Positions 1 to 7,964 of a stretch of 64,000 bases of DNA are shown here, in pieces. Both the position numbers and the translations under genes were made by a program. This DNA comes from Paenibacillus sp. FSL H8-0537 (GTDB lineage: Bacteria > Bacillota > Bacilli > Paenibacillales > Paenibacillaceae): contig NZ_CP150290.1 of NCBI RefSeq assembly GCF_038051995.1, positions 2,904,001 through 2,968,000 on the forward strand. The letters are read 5' to 3'. The stretch's first letter is position 1; the number at the start of each line of letters is the position of its first letter. Under the pieces are notes generated by a model. It was not told the origin of the DNA and made no database searches. It saw nothing but the letters and a program-made list of their open reading frames with translations.

Positions 1-189
1 ATCATGCAACATGACGGAATGAATGCCGTCATGGAGATCGATAAGCATGACCTCCAGCGGCTTTCCAAGATGATGCTGGACCGGTTCCCGATCCTCGATT
101 TCACAATTGAAGATATACCTGTCGAGCGAGGCATCGAAAGTTTGTATCAGAAAGATGGGGTCAGACATGAAAGCCTTGCAGAAGTATAA
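1..189 (+). CDS. ABC exporter ATP-binding subunit, C-terminal end only
   Basis: The window opens inside this gene; only the last 62 codons are present, with no Walker or signature motifs. The tail contains a FTIEDIPVERGIESLY stretch, which resembles the extreme C-terminus of ATPases that pair with ABC-2 family permeases of the PF06182 type. Its stop overlaps the start of the first permease gene by 23 bases, so the two are translationally coupled. Assignment rests on that motif and on two permease genes immediately downstream. The protein would energise export of an unknown substrate at the cytoplasmic membrane. Confidence 0.75.
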   Translation: MMQHDGMNAVMEIDKHDLQRLSKMMLDRFPILDFTIEDIPVERGIESLYQKDGVRHESLAEV

Positions 190-976
190 AAGGACGTACA
201 TCCTTGCGCTTCAGAATGCGATGGAATATCGGACCGATTTCCTGATGAGTATCATCAGCGGCGGCTTCATCATTCTCGTCCAATGCTTCCTCTGGACGGC
301 CGTGTTTCGCAGTTCGCCGCAGGAGATCATTAACGGCTATTCTTATTCGCAGATAATCATTTATTCCGTGTTGTCCGGCGTAGTCTCCAAGCTGGTTTCT
401 GCCGGCTTCGAAGGGGAAATCGCGAATGATATCAAGACGGGTGGCCTGAGCAAGTTTATCGCTCAGCCCATTCATTATTTCAGCTATCGGATATGCAATT
501 TTTTCGGTGGGAAAACGGTTCAGACCGGGGTCGTCCTTGTCTTATTCGTCATACTGATGATTGTTTTTACTCAGATTTGGGAGTTTCAGCTTAGAGGGGT
601 GCAGATCGTTATGTTCTTGGTCAGCATTCTGTTCGGACTGCTCATCAACTTCCTGCTTTTTTATTCGATTAGTGCTCTTGCGTTCATCATTACTGAGGTT
701 TGGGGCGTTTATATCGCGTTCAACCAAGGCGTCTATCTGCTCAGTGGCGCCATCTTTCCGCTTAATATTTTCGGAGATACGTTTGCTAGAATCTCCAGCT
801 ATTTACCGTTTCAATATGTCGTATTCTTCCCGGTTAACATCATCAATGGGAGCTTGACGATTCATGAAATCGTGCGTGGGCTCCTCTTACAGGCGGTCTG
901 GGTAATTGTGCTTATGATAATCTCCAAGTTGTCGTGGGATTCCGGGATGAGGAAATATGTAGCCGTTGGAGGTTAG
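167..976 (+). CDS. ABC-2 family transporter permease (first of pair)
   Basis: A 269-residue membrane protein with about six hydrophobic segments after a short basic N-terminus (KALQKYKRTY). The early helix-rich region and the GGLSKFIAQPIHYFSYR loop fit the PF06182 group of ABC-2 permeases. The reading frame is open from 107, but ATG at 167 is preceded by GGGG six bases upstream, so I place the start there. It overlaps the upstream ATPase gene and is followed after 4 bases by a second permease, giving an ATPase-permease-permease exporter. The substrate is unknown; the neighbouring tailoring enzymes suggest a secondary metabolite. Confidence 0.88.
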   Translation: MKALQKYKRTYILALQNAMEYRTDFLMSIISGGFIILVQCFLWTAVFRSSPQEIINGYSYSQIIIYSVLSGVVSKLVSAGFEGEIANDIKTGGLSKFIAQPIHYFSYRICNFFGGKTVQTGVVLVLFVILMIVFTQIWEFQLRGVQIVMFLVSILFGLLINFLLFYSISALAFIITEVWGVYIAFNQGVYLLSGAIFPLNIFGDTFARISSYLPFQYVVFFPVNIINGSLTIHEIVRGLLLQAVWVIVLMIISKLSWDSGMRKYVAVGG

Positions 977-980
977 TTCT

Positions 981-1793
981 GTGAGTATCAGCTTGACGGA
1001 GATTCGGAAGCATATACGTATGTTCTTTATTTTCGCAAAGAATAGCTTGGTCGGTTACATGGAATACAAAGCGAATTTTTACTCCGGTTTGATCATGGAG
1101 ACCGTATTTCTGTTTTCCAAGCTGATCTATATCTTGTTCGTTTTCCAGCTCGGGATCGAAATCAATGGAATTTCTCCTGACCAGATGTTGATCTTCACTG
1201 GGACCTATACGATTATGATCGCAATCTATACAGGACTGTTTATGGATAACTTTTATAGATTCGCCGGCCATATCCGCAACGGGACGCTGGACTTGTATAT
1301 GACTAAGCCGCTATCGCTGCAGTTCATGATTTCATTCCGGCACGTTAACTTCGCGTTTCCGATCCCGAACCTGATCGCAGGGATCACGATGATCGTACTG
1401 GCCTGGCGGCGTCTTGACATCGAGCCAAGCTTGATTCACTTGGCCGGATATATCGGCGTGATCTTGAGTAGCACGATCGTGACCTATTCGGTGCTTCTAC
1501 TTCCGCAAATTCTTGCCTTCTGGACGGTGAAGTCCGGTTCGATCTTCGAAATACTCGACAAATGTTGGGACTTAAACAATATGCCGATGTATATATACCC
1601 CAAATGGCTGCGGAGAATAGGGCTGTATGTCGTGCCGATCTTGTTCATCACCAACATGCCGTCGGTTTATTTGATCGATCGCTTGGACTTGTTCCTTGGG
1701 ATATGGATTTTTGCAGCTCCCGTTATATCGCTTCTAGTGGTCAGGCTGTTCTGGAAGCTGGCCGTCAAACGTTATGAAAGCGCCAGCGGTTAG
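981..1793 (+). CDS. ABC-2 family transporter permease (second of pair)
   Basis: A 270-residue polytopic membrane protein, the likely heterodimer partner of the preceding permease. It has the same architecture: a short N-terminus, then helices around residues 25-50, 65-85, 110-140, 145-170 and 225-260, with a GTLDLYMTKPLSLQF loop matching the equivalent loop of its neighbour. GTG at 981 has GGAGG eight bases upstream; the longer TTG start at 966 would hide that site within the gene. The last codons overlap possible upstream starts of the FkbM gene. Confidence 0.87.
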   Translation: MSISLTEIRKHIRMFFIFAKNSLVGYMEYKANFYSGLIMETVFLFSKLIYILFVFQLGIEINGISPDQMLIFTGTYTIMIAIYTGLFMDNFYRFAGHIRNGTLDLYMTKPLSLQFMISFRHVNFAFPIPNLIAGITMIVLAWRRLDIEPSLIHLAGYIGVILSSTIVTYSVLLLPQILAFWTVKSGSIFEILDKCWDLNNMPMYIYPKWLRRIGLYVVPILFITNMPSVYLIDRLDLFLGIWIFAAPVISLLVVRLFWKLAVKRYESASG

Positions 1794-1833
1794 AGAAATG
1801 CCCTATAAACAAATTGTTGAGAAGGTGAATCGA

Positions 1834-2682
1834 ATGAGCAGGACGGAGCATGAGCGCCATCCGTTGCAGACAGAGGCCATTACAAAGAAACGGCTGCACA
1901 ACGGGATTGAAATCTATCAAAACAACGAAGGCGAGACCGAGTTTCTCTACAACGAGATTTTCCACAAGGAGATGTATTTCAAGCACGGTATTACGCTCCC
2001 GGATAATGGCACGGTCATGGACGTCGGTGCTAATATCGGCATGTTCAGCCTATATGTCAGCAGCAAGAGCGACTGCAGGGTATATGCCTTTGAGCCACTG
2101 CCTCCGACGTTTAAGCTCTTGAAGATGAATACGAGCTCGCTGCCTCGCGTAACGACGGTTAACGTCGGGCTTTCCAATGAGATCAAGGAAGCGGAGTTTG
2201 CCTATTTTCCTACGATGTCCACGGACTCTGTCCAGATCAAATACCGGGAGAACCACGATCAAGATCTCCGATACGGGTTAATCAACCATTACGAAGATAA
2301 TTTCGCTGACCCGCGAATGCTAAACCGCTTTGTCGATCATCTTATGTCGCCGAAGCTTCTGAATGAACAAATCTATCGATGCAAGCTAACTACGATCTCC
2401 GAAATGATCCGCTATTACGATCTGAACCAAATTGATCTGCTCAAAATCGACGTGGAGAAAAGTGAGTTCGAGGTGCTGGAAGGCATCCATCCGGAAGATT
2501 GGGGCAAAATCAAGCAAATTGTAATGGAGGTACACGGACTGGACGGAGAGCAGATCAGCAGGCTCGAGAACATCTTCCGAACCAACGGCTTCCATGCCGT
2601 GATCGATTACTACGAAGATTTGAATATCCCAAATTACTACAATGTGTACGCGTTGAATCAAATGCATACGTCAGCTGGGTGA
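1834..2682 (+). CDS. FkbM family SAM-dependent methyltransferase
   Basis: A class I methyltransferase with the FkbM-type layout: motif I VMDVGANIGMFSLY near residues 50-65 binds SAM, and the DLLKIDVEKSEFEVLEGI signature sits near residue 210. FkbM enzymes usually O-methylate sugars, polyketides or peptides. ATG 1834 has AAGGTG six bases upstream; ATG 1774 and ATG 1798 are in frame but have poor ribosome sites, so the N-terminus could be longer by up to 20 residues. It follows the exporter and precedes a second methyltransferase by 5 bases, so the group is probably one transcript. A tailoring role in a metabolite pathway is inferred. Confidence 0.85.
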   Translation: MSRTEHERHPLQTEAITKKRLHNGIEIYQNNEGETEFLYNEIFHKEMYFKHGITLPDNGTVMDVGANIGMFSLYVSSKSDCRVYAFEPLPPTFKLLKMNTSSLPRVTTVNVGLSNEIKEAEFAYFPTMSTDSVQIKYRENHDQDLRYGLINHYEDNFADPRMLNRFVDHLMSPKLLNEQIYRCKLTTISEMIRYYDLNQIDLLKIDVEKSEFEVLEGIHPEDWGKIKQIVMEVHGLDGEQISRLENIFRTNGFHAVIDYYEDLNIPNYYNVYALNQMHTSAG

Positions 2683-2687
2683 TAGTC

Positions 2688-3641
2688 ATGTTACAGCATC
2701 TGCATGCAAGGTTGGTATGCTCCAGCTGCAAGGGCGAGCTGGCCCAGTCGGATGCATTGCTGCAATGCCGCAACTGCGATGCGGCATATACGATCGATAA
2801 TCGTTATGTATCGATGCTCGACCGGTGTGAGCAGTTTGTCCACCCTTCCGATTGGAATCGTAAAGAGGGCGAAATTCGAGATTATAGCGAGATTTCGAAC
2901 TCCCTTGCGCTTTCCGGTATAGGCCGATTCGCAACCTTTTTAAACTATGGTTACGTCTCGTACGGGAATGAGCAACATGCGGTGATCGAGCCCGACGATG
3001 TATGGAATAGAAATTCAGTCAAGCTGCTGCTCGAGGCAGTGGGCAGGACGGCGATTCGGGAGCAGCAGGTTATCGACATCGGATGCGGCAGGGGAGGGAA
3101 CATAGCAGCTTTGCATAAATATTTCAAGCCTCTGTCTATTGTCGGTCTCGACATCTGCCCGGCGAATATTGCGTATTGCAGTGCCAAATCCCGATTCGTT
3201 GAATCTTTCTATATCGTCGGCGATGCGGAGAATATACCGTTTGCAGACGAGAGTTTCGATGTTGTATTGAATATGGAATCCGCGCATGCCTATCCGAATC
3301 GATCACGCTTCTATGAAGAGGTGTACCGGATAATGAGATATGGCGGTGTATTTCTGTATACGGAGCTGATGCTGGAAGATCAGGTAGCGCAGAACGTGAG
3401 GCTGTTAGAGGAAGCAGGCCTGTCTGTAATCCGCAATCAGGATGTGACTTCGAATGTCCTTCTATCGTGTGATGAGAACGCAAAGCAACGTACTGGCACA
3501 CAAGGGATTGCGAACAACGCCAACGCGAGCACGAATATTGGAGATATCAATGATTTCATCGCATTGCCCGGCTCGAAGAAATATGAAGAGATGAAGGCTG
3601 GAACGCGGCAATACCGTATGATGAACCTTGTTAAGAGGTAA
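2688..3641 (+). CDS. Class I SAM methyltransferase with N-terminal zinc-ribbon-like segment
   Basis: The 317-residue product begins with two paired cysteines (CSSC and CRNC, about residues 11-14 and 27-30) that resemble a small zinc ribbon, as in Trm112-like N-termini of some methyltransferases. Motif I VIDIGCGRGGN (about residue 125) and the later FADESFDVVLNMESAHAY segment are typical of methyltransferase domain 11/25 proteins. ATG 2688 follows GGGTGA by 5 bases; the open frame extends upstream to 2499 only as overlap with FkbM. Substrate unknown. An alternative role in sterol- or polyketide-like C-methylation cannot be separated from O-methylation by sequence alone. Confidence 0.85.
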   Translation: MLQHLHARLVCSSCKGELAQSDALLQCRNCDAAYTIDNRYVSMLDRCEQFVHPSDWNRKEGEIRDYSEISNSLALSGIGRFATFLNYGYVSYGNEQHAVIEPDDVWNRNSVKLLLEAVGRTAIREQQVIDIGCGRGGNIAALHKYFKPLSIVGLDICPANIAYCSAKSRFVESFYIVGDAENIPFADESFDVVLNMESAHAYPNRSRFYEEVYRIMRYGGVFLYTELMLEDQVAQNVRLLEEAGLSVIRNQDVTSNVLLSCDENAKQRTGTQGIANNANASTNIGDINDFIALPGSKKYEEMKAGTRQYRMMNLVKR

Positions 3642-3687
3642 CATAGCTTTAATATCGACAATAATTTTAGTATAGGAGAAATACTTT

Positions 3688-4725
3688 ATGGAAGAAATTG
3701 TTTCTCTAGATACCTTTCAACCATTCGACGGAATGATGAAAATGTTTCCTCATCATAATTTTCCTTATTTTAATTGCGACTACAATTTGCTATTAACGCT
3801 TGCAAATTATTTTAAAAAAGATGAGCTGCCGATTTTGAATAATGTCATTAGTATTTATAGATTTGATAAACAAAAAATAAAAACAAGAGGATATTTCAAG
3901 TTAGAAGTGTTGGATCTCGAGGATGGAGATAAGATACTTGAGGAAATGGGTATCTCTATTCGGAGAAAATCTCCTGCATTAGATACTTTACAAGATGAGA
4001 TAATAAACTCTATTTCTAGTGGTAATCCGATTTCCATTTTTATTGATTTATTTTATCAACATGGGAGAGACTTTTACTATAACAAAAAACATGGACTGCA
4101 TCCTGTTTTTGTCTATGGCTTTAATCTTACTACCGAGGAAATATATACGGTTGATGATATTACAGAATACAGACAATATTCTTTACCATTTTCAGAATTT
4201 AAATTGTCGTGCTTGAGTTCGGAACACGTAAAAATGCCAAACTACTTTTGGGAATATGCACTAGTGTCCCCCGCTGATCATGATATCTTGAACAATAAGA
4301 AGCTAGCACAAAAAAACATCAATAAATTTGTAGAAAATATGTGCAGGTATCAAAATGAAATAACGGAAAGTTTGAATAATATATTGTTGTTGGCAGAAAA
4401 TTTCGAGCTCGTTATAACAAATGAAACGATTATAGAAACACTAAGCAGTACTATTTATAGAAAATGTTCTGAGAAATACAGGTTAAATACTCTCTATAAG
4501 TACAACATTGATCATATCAATGCAAAACATACGCTTGACTCATTATTGGACCAAATTATTAATGACTGGAAGACAGTAAGGATCTATTCGAATAAAGCCA
4601 TTATGTCCAAAAAGTTCACTGGGGAAATAATAGACAAGTGCATTGGTTTATTGACAAAAATATATACGAATGAAGTGCATTTTAATAATCACTTTTATTT
4701 AATGTTAAAGGCTGCGAGCTTGTAA
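3688..4725 (+). CDS. BtrH-like (butirosin biosynthesis H N-terminal domain) protein
   Basis: A 345-residue protein, visibly more AT-rich than both flanks, suggesting recent acquisition. The N-terminal half matches the layout of the BtrH N-terminal domain: a cysteine near residue 30 in a FNCDYN context, IDLFYQ followed by KKHGLHPVFVYGF (His near 138), then EIYTVDD. In butirosin synthesis BtrH moves an acyl group from a carrier protein to an aminoglycoside using a cysteine-protease-like fold; here Cys30, His138 and the following Asp are candidate catalytic residues. The C-terminal half is helical and unassigned. An AGGAG site lies seven bases before ATG 3688. The acyl-transfer function is inferred from family resemblance, not shown. 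Confidence 0.7.
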   Translation: MEEIVSLDTFQPFDGMMKMFPHHNFPYFNCDYNLLLTLANYFKKDELPILNNVISIYRFDKQKIKTRGYFKLEVLDLEDGDKILEEMGISIRRKSPALDTLQDEIINSISSGNPISIFIDLFYQHGRDFYYNKKHGLHPVFVYGFNLTTEEIYTVDDITEYRQYSLPFSEFKLSCLSSEHVKMPNYFWEYALVSPADHDILNNKKLAQKNINKFVENMCRYQNEITESLNNILLLAENFELVITNETIIETLSSTIYRKCSEKYRLNTLYKYNIDHINAKHTLDSLLDQIINDWKTVRIYSNKAIMSKKFTGEIIDKCIGLLTKIYTNEVHFNNHFYLMLKAASL

Positions 4726-4876
4726 AGCTGAACCAACAATATGAGTCAGGTAAAATCACATTTAATAGTGCTAGAAATGAGCCAGACATTGATCCGAGGG
4801 CACCTAACAACTATAACTAGAGACCACAATTAATAATAGGAGAGTCCTTGAAATTCAACAGCGATTCAAGAACTAT
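4726..4876. other. Non-coding or degenerate spacer after the BtrH-like gene
   Basis: About 150 bases without a credible gene. One frame reads LNQQYESGKITFNSARNEP and later stops, so this could be the decayed end of a coding sequence, but I see no start, domain or family match. No terminator is evident here. Confidence 0.3.
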
Positions 4877-5092
4877 ATGAGCAGTTTTCAATTTGAGGGG
4901 CAGATTTATTGGAATCAGCAAGAGGATCGTCGAGGCCGAACATTATTTTGCCTAGCGGCTGGATTTATTGTGATGGGTGAATTTGATAGCGCTTTTTCCT
5001 ATTTAAATCAATTTTCCAAGGTATACATTGTGTATCATGATCCTACAGTACCACGAAGTAAAGTTACAGGATTAATTTTAAGACATACATGA
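4877..5092 (+). CDS. Small hypothetical protein or gene fragment
   Basis: A 71-codon open frame starting at ATG 4877 with no good ribosome site; the frame is also open upstream towards 4840, so this may be the end of a truncated gene. The predicted peptide has a hydrophobic middle ([12 protein letters not shown]) and aromatic-rich C-terminal part ([14 protein letters not shown]). I do not recognise it. It lies between the AT-rich BtrH-like gene and the insertion-sequence remnant, a place where broken genes are expected, and it is followed by a terminator-like hairpin at 5111. Confidence 0.3.
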   Translation: MSSFQFEGQIYWNQQEDRRGRTLFCLAAGFIVMGEFDSAFSYLNQFSKVYIVYHDPTVPRSKVTGLILRHT

Positions 5093-5107
5093 AGAAATAG
5101 GATTAAG

Positions 5108-5136
5108 GAAGCCGGCAAATGCCGGTTTTCTTGTTT
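5108..5136 (+). terminator. Intrinsic terminator upstream of the TnpB remnant
   Basis: CCGGC-AAAT-GCCGG forms a compact hairpin and is followed directly by TTTTCTTGTTTT. It would end transcripts coming from the metabolite locus. The TnpB-like reading frame begins immediately after it, at the left breakpoint of the remnant. Confidence 0.7.
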
Positions 5137-5690
5137 TGGGATTAATGACTCTTGGACTGAAAGAATTCGCTATTACTTCAGATGGTGAAGTAACTTCCAA
5201 TCCTAAGTACCTTCGCAAGTCTGAAAAGCGATTAGCTAAATGGCAAAAAGATTTGTCACGCAAGAAGAAGGGAAGCAATAACCGTCATAAGGCTAGGCTG
5301 AAAGTTGCAAGCCTGCATGAAAAGATTAGCCATCAGCGTCAAGACTTCTTGCACAAAGTATCTTCCAAGATGATTAGCGAAAACCAAGTCATTGTCATGG
5401 AAGACCTTAGAGTAAAGAATATGATCCAGAATCATAAGCTTGCAAAGGCAATCAGTGAAGTATCTTGGAGCATGTTCCGTTCGATGCTTGAATACAAGGC
5501 TGGGTGGTACGGCAGAGACATTATTATTGCACCTAAGAACTACGCAAGCAGTCAACTATGCTCATGTTGCGGTTACAAAAATGCAGAGGTGAAGAATCTC
5601 GCCTTGCGTGAATGGACTTGTCCAGCCTGTCATGTGCATCATGACAGAGACGTAAATGCTGCTCAAAACCTTCTGAAACTAGCAAGGTAA
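5136..5690 (+). pseudogene. tnpB: TnpB (IS200/IS605 family OrfB) remnant, N-terminally truncated
   Basis: The 184 residues correspond to the C-terminal half of a TnpB RNA-guided nuclease. The first RuvC block appears as [10 protein letters not shown] where the family has G-I-D-x-G-L-K-x-F, so the catalytic Asp is replaced by Thr at the breakpoint. The second block [12 protein letters not shown] keeps its Glu, the zinc finger CSCCG/CPACH is intact, and the third block [12 protein letters not shown] keeps its Asp. The N-terminal wedge and REC domains are missing; a full TnpB is about 370-400 residues. With one RuvC Asp and half the protein gone it should not cut DNA. No TnpA transposase is present. 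Confidence 0.88.
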
Positions 5691-5798
5691 TATTGCATCC
5701 TATGGGTTAGGAACTAACCTGTAAGCTTGTTGGGTAAACTTGGAGCAGTAGCTCTATTGACCAAGAAGCCGCCACCTCTTAGGTGGTTGGTAGTTCAC
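5136..5798 (+). mobile_element. IS200/IS605-type element remnant (right part)
   Basis: It consists of the truncated tnpB plus an intact-looking right end. The right end has the CCACCT-CTT-AGGTGG subterminal hairpin (5772-5786) followed by TTGGTAGTTCAC, a form common to IS605-group elements, and probably ends at TTCAC (5794-5798). The left end with its own hairpin and target-adjacent motif is absent. The sequence beyond 5798 reads as the end of an unrelated gene, consistent with insertion or deletion into coding DNA. Confidence 0.75.
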
Positions 5799-5814
5799 TT
5801 GAGCACTTGGAGCT
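5650..5814 (+). ncRNA. Putative omega-RNA (TnpB guide RNA) region
   Basis: In TnpB elements the guide RNA scaffold overlaps the 3' end of tnpB and runs to the element's right end, with the guide taken from the flanking DNA. Here the tnpB tail is followed by about 108 bases with paired motifs (TTAGGAACTAACC, the GGAGCAGTAGCTC stem, then CCACCT-CTT-AGGTGG) up to TTCAC at 5798. The next 16 or so bases (from TTGAGCACTTGG) would be the guide. Boundaries are inferred from family organisation; expression is unknown. Confidence 0.5.
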
Positions 5815-5929
5815 TATTGATCACTTAATTGTTATAGATAATAGCAGCGCCGAAGGCGAGATTGTCCTGAAGGCTGATATTATGAAATATTACTGCCTGA
5901 GTGGATACGAAGTATCGAACTCCACTTAG
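5799..5929 (+). pseudogene. C-terminal gene fragment abutting the IS right end
   Basis: Directly after the element one frame reads EHLELIDHLIVIDNSSAEGE and continues for about 20 more codons to a stop at 5927-5929. The IDNSS-x-EGEIVLKAD pattern loosely recalls the end of zeta-toxin/AAA-type kinases, but that is a guess. There is no start codon; the rest of the gene seems to have been replaced by the insertion element. It is followed by a strong terminator at 5952, as expected for a gene end. Confidence 0.4.
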
Positions 5930-5951
5930 AAAGAAGAGTAGCTCCAGATTA

Positions 5952-5995
5952 AATAAACCGATTACTGTCTCTGACAGTGAACGGTTTATTTTTTT
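5952..5995 (+). terminator. Strong intrinsic terminator
   Basis: AATAAACCG pairs with CGGTTTATT, with an inner ACTGTC-TCT-GACAGT stem, and is followed by an uninterrupted run of T. It closes the broken gene that ends at 5929. Confidence 0.85.
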
Positions 5996-6004
5996 GAACT
6001 TACA

Positions 6005-6285
6005 TTGGATCGTGTTCAAAATGTCAAAAAATTCGACAATACCGGGGAGGATTTAGAGGATCTAATCTCCATCGGAACGATTGGATTGATTAAAGCCATT
6101 GAGAGCATCCAGACTGGAAAAGGTACGAAGCTCGCGACGTTCGTGGCTCGTTGTATTGAGAACGAAATACTTATGCATCTGCGATCGCTTAAAAAAACCC
6201 GGAAGGGTGTTTCTTTGCATGATCCAATTGGTATATATTGGATGACCGTAAGAAGGAAGTTGTTATTGGTCGGTTTGGTTTTTTT
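6005..6285 (+). pseudogene. sigK: sigK relic with internal deletion and frameshift
   Basis: The first frame reads [18 protein letters not shown] and later [20 protein letters not shown] and VSLHDPIG, which is region 2 of mother-cell sigma factors of the SigK/SigE type; the KKFDNTGED and SLHDPIG wording favours SigK. From 6232 a different frame reads [16 protein letters not shown], the start of region 4. Thus about 40-45 codons are deleted and the frame has shifted. The N-terminus is missing and nothing beyond RFG is recognisable. A functional sigK must lie elsewhere. It follows the IS remnant and has no promoter or ribosome site that I can see. Confidence 0.82.
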
Positions 6286-6557
6286 GTCTGTACACACACT
6301 TAACACATGTGGAGTTCCTAATATTGATGGTTTTTAATCAATTAGTGAATAAGCTGTTTATGACCTTGCAAATATCCTCCATTCCAAGCTAACATCAACA
6401 AAACTTGGGTGGGAGGGTTTTACTTATAGTTACTAGGCTTCGGAAAGGGAGAGGGGGCTAACGTTCTGCGGGGTGGTTATAATAATGAAGCTTGTCCAAT
6501 AAGTCAGAAGATGCGATGATAAATAAATCACATGCTTACATAAGGGGTTAGAACAAA

Positions 6558-7772
6558 ATGAAACAGGCATCATTGCTGCAAGACAAAAAACAACGCAAAT
6601 TGCTGTTCAGCGCCGGACTTAGCTGGATGTTCGACGCCATGGACGTTGGCATGCTGTCCTTTATCGTAGCTGCGCTAAGCGTAGAGTGGGGGCTTGGCAC
6701 CGAGCAGATCGGACAGCTGACTGCGATTAATTCCATCGGTATGGCGGTGGGCGCGGCAGCGGCAGGGGCGCTGGCGGATCGCTACGGACGCCGCACGATA
6801 TTGCTGTGGACGCTGCTCATTTTCTCGGCGGCGAGTGGCTTGTCGGCGCTGGCGGGCACCTTTACCGTGCTGTGCCTCTTGCGTTTTGTTGGCGGCTTTG
6901 GACTTGGAGGCGAGCTGCCCGTCGCTTCGACACTCGTATCTGAGTCGGTTCCCGTTAAGGATAGAGGGAGAGCGATTGTGCTTCTGGAAAGCTTCTGGGC
7001 AGGCGGCTGGATTGTCGCCGCGCTCGTCTCTTATTTTGTTATTCCGGCTTATGGCTGGAGAGCAGCATTTATTATTGGAGCGGTTCCGGCGCTGTATGCG
7101 CTGTATCTGCGAAGAGCGATTGAGGATTCACCGCGTTATGTGGCGCAAAAGGGGAAGGTTTTGCCGCTGCGCCAGCGGCTGGCTGCGATATGGTCACCGA
7201 AGCATCGCCGCTCGACCATTATGCTGTGGCTGCTGTGGTTGACAGTCGTCTTCTCGTATTACGGCATGTTTCTGTGGCTGCCGACCGTGATGGTGCTGAA
7301 GGGCTTCGGGTTGGTCAAAAGCTTTCAATATGTGCTGCTCATTACACTGGCGCAGCTTCCGGGCTATTTTACAGCGGCCTATTTCATCGAGAAGCTGGGA
7401 CGTAAATTTGTGCTTGTCACCTATTTGCTGCTGACGGCGGTAAGTGCCATCTGGTTCGGCAGCGCGACGACAGAAGGCATGCTGCTTGCTGCCGGAGCTT
7501 GCCTATCTTTCTTCAACCTTGGCGCTTGGGGAGCGATGTATGCTTACACGCCGGAGCAATATCCGACGGCGGTTCGTGCAACGGGTGCAGGCTTTGCCGC
7601 TTCCTTTGGCCGGATTGGGGGCATCATTGGCCCTTACATGGTGGGGATGCTCGTGGCAGGCGGCACATCGATTCAAACGGTGTTCATTATTTTCTTTGTA
7701 GCGATCGTATGCGGTGCGCTGGCGGTTGCTTTTCTAGGTAAAGAAACAAAAGGGATTGATCCTGACCTTTAA
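6558..7772 (+). CDS. naiP: MFS transporter, niacin transporter (NaiP/YceI)-like
   Basis: A 404-residue twelve-helix major facilitator. The DRYGRR loop between helices 2 and 3 (about residue 73) is the family signature. The opening GLSWMFDAMDVGMLSFIVAA, GGELPVASTLVSESVP and LLESFWAGGWIVAA segments closely recall Bacillus subtilis YceI, now NaiP, a niacin/nicotinamide permease; substrate assignment is by recollected similarity only. AAGGGG lies upstream of ATG 6558. Monocistronic: a degenerate region precedes it and a bidirectional terminator follows. An aromatic-acid/H+ symporter would be the alternative. Confidence 0.82.
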   Translation: MKQASLLQDKKQRKLLFSAGLSWMFDAMDVGMLSFIVAALSVEWGLGTEQIGQLTAINSIGMAVGAAAAGALADRYGRRTILLWTLLIFSAASGLSALAGTFTVLCLLRFVGGFGLGGELPVASTLVSESVPVKDRGRAIVLLESFWAGGWIVAALVSYFVIPAYGWRAAFIIGAVPALYALYLRRAIEDSPRYVAQKGKVLPLRQRLAAIWSPKHRRSTIMLWLLWLTVVFSYYGMFLWLPTVMVLKGFGLVKSFQYVLLITLAQLPGYFTAAYFIEKLGRKFVLVTYLLLTAVSAIWFGSATTEGMLLAAGACLSFFNLGAWGAMYAYTPEQYPTAVRATGAGFAASFGRIGGIIGPYMVGMLVAGGTSIQTVFIIFFVAIVCGALAVAFLGKETKGIDPDL

Positions 7773-7840
7773 GCAGGCGAGCTTGTCAGAATAGGACGAA
7801 CGAGGCGAGAAAGAGTAGGAAGCACATCGCTTTCTAAATA

Positions 7841-7915
7841 AAAAAGGCCCCTCTCCTGAGGAGTAGCAGTATCGGCAAGCCGAACGCTGCTTGATCAAGG
7901 AGAGGGGTTCTTATT
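7841..7915. terminator. Bidirectional terminator between the convergent MFS and aldo/keto reductase genes
   Basis: CCCCTCTCCT (7848-7857) pairs with AGGAGAGGGG (7898-7907) around an inner TCGGC-AA-GCCGA hairpin. The plus side is followed by TTCTTATTTT and the minus side by CCTTTTTTATTTAG, so it can stop transcription from both genes. Confidence 0.8.
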
Positions 7916-7964
7916 TTGGAGAAATCCTGCAAAATACAGATTTTAGCACAAGTAGCTACAGCTA

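Noticed and set aside
5136..5690. Functional RNA-guided nuclease
   Set aside because: The N-terminal half and the first RuvC aspartate are missing, so cleavage activity is not expected.
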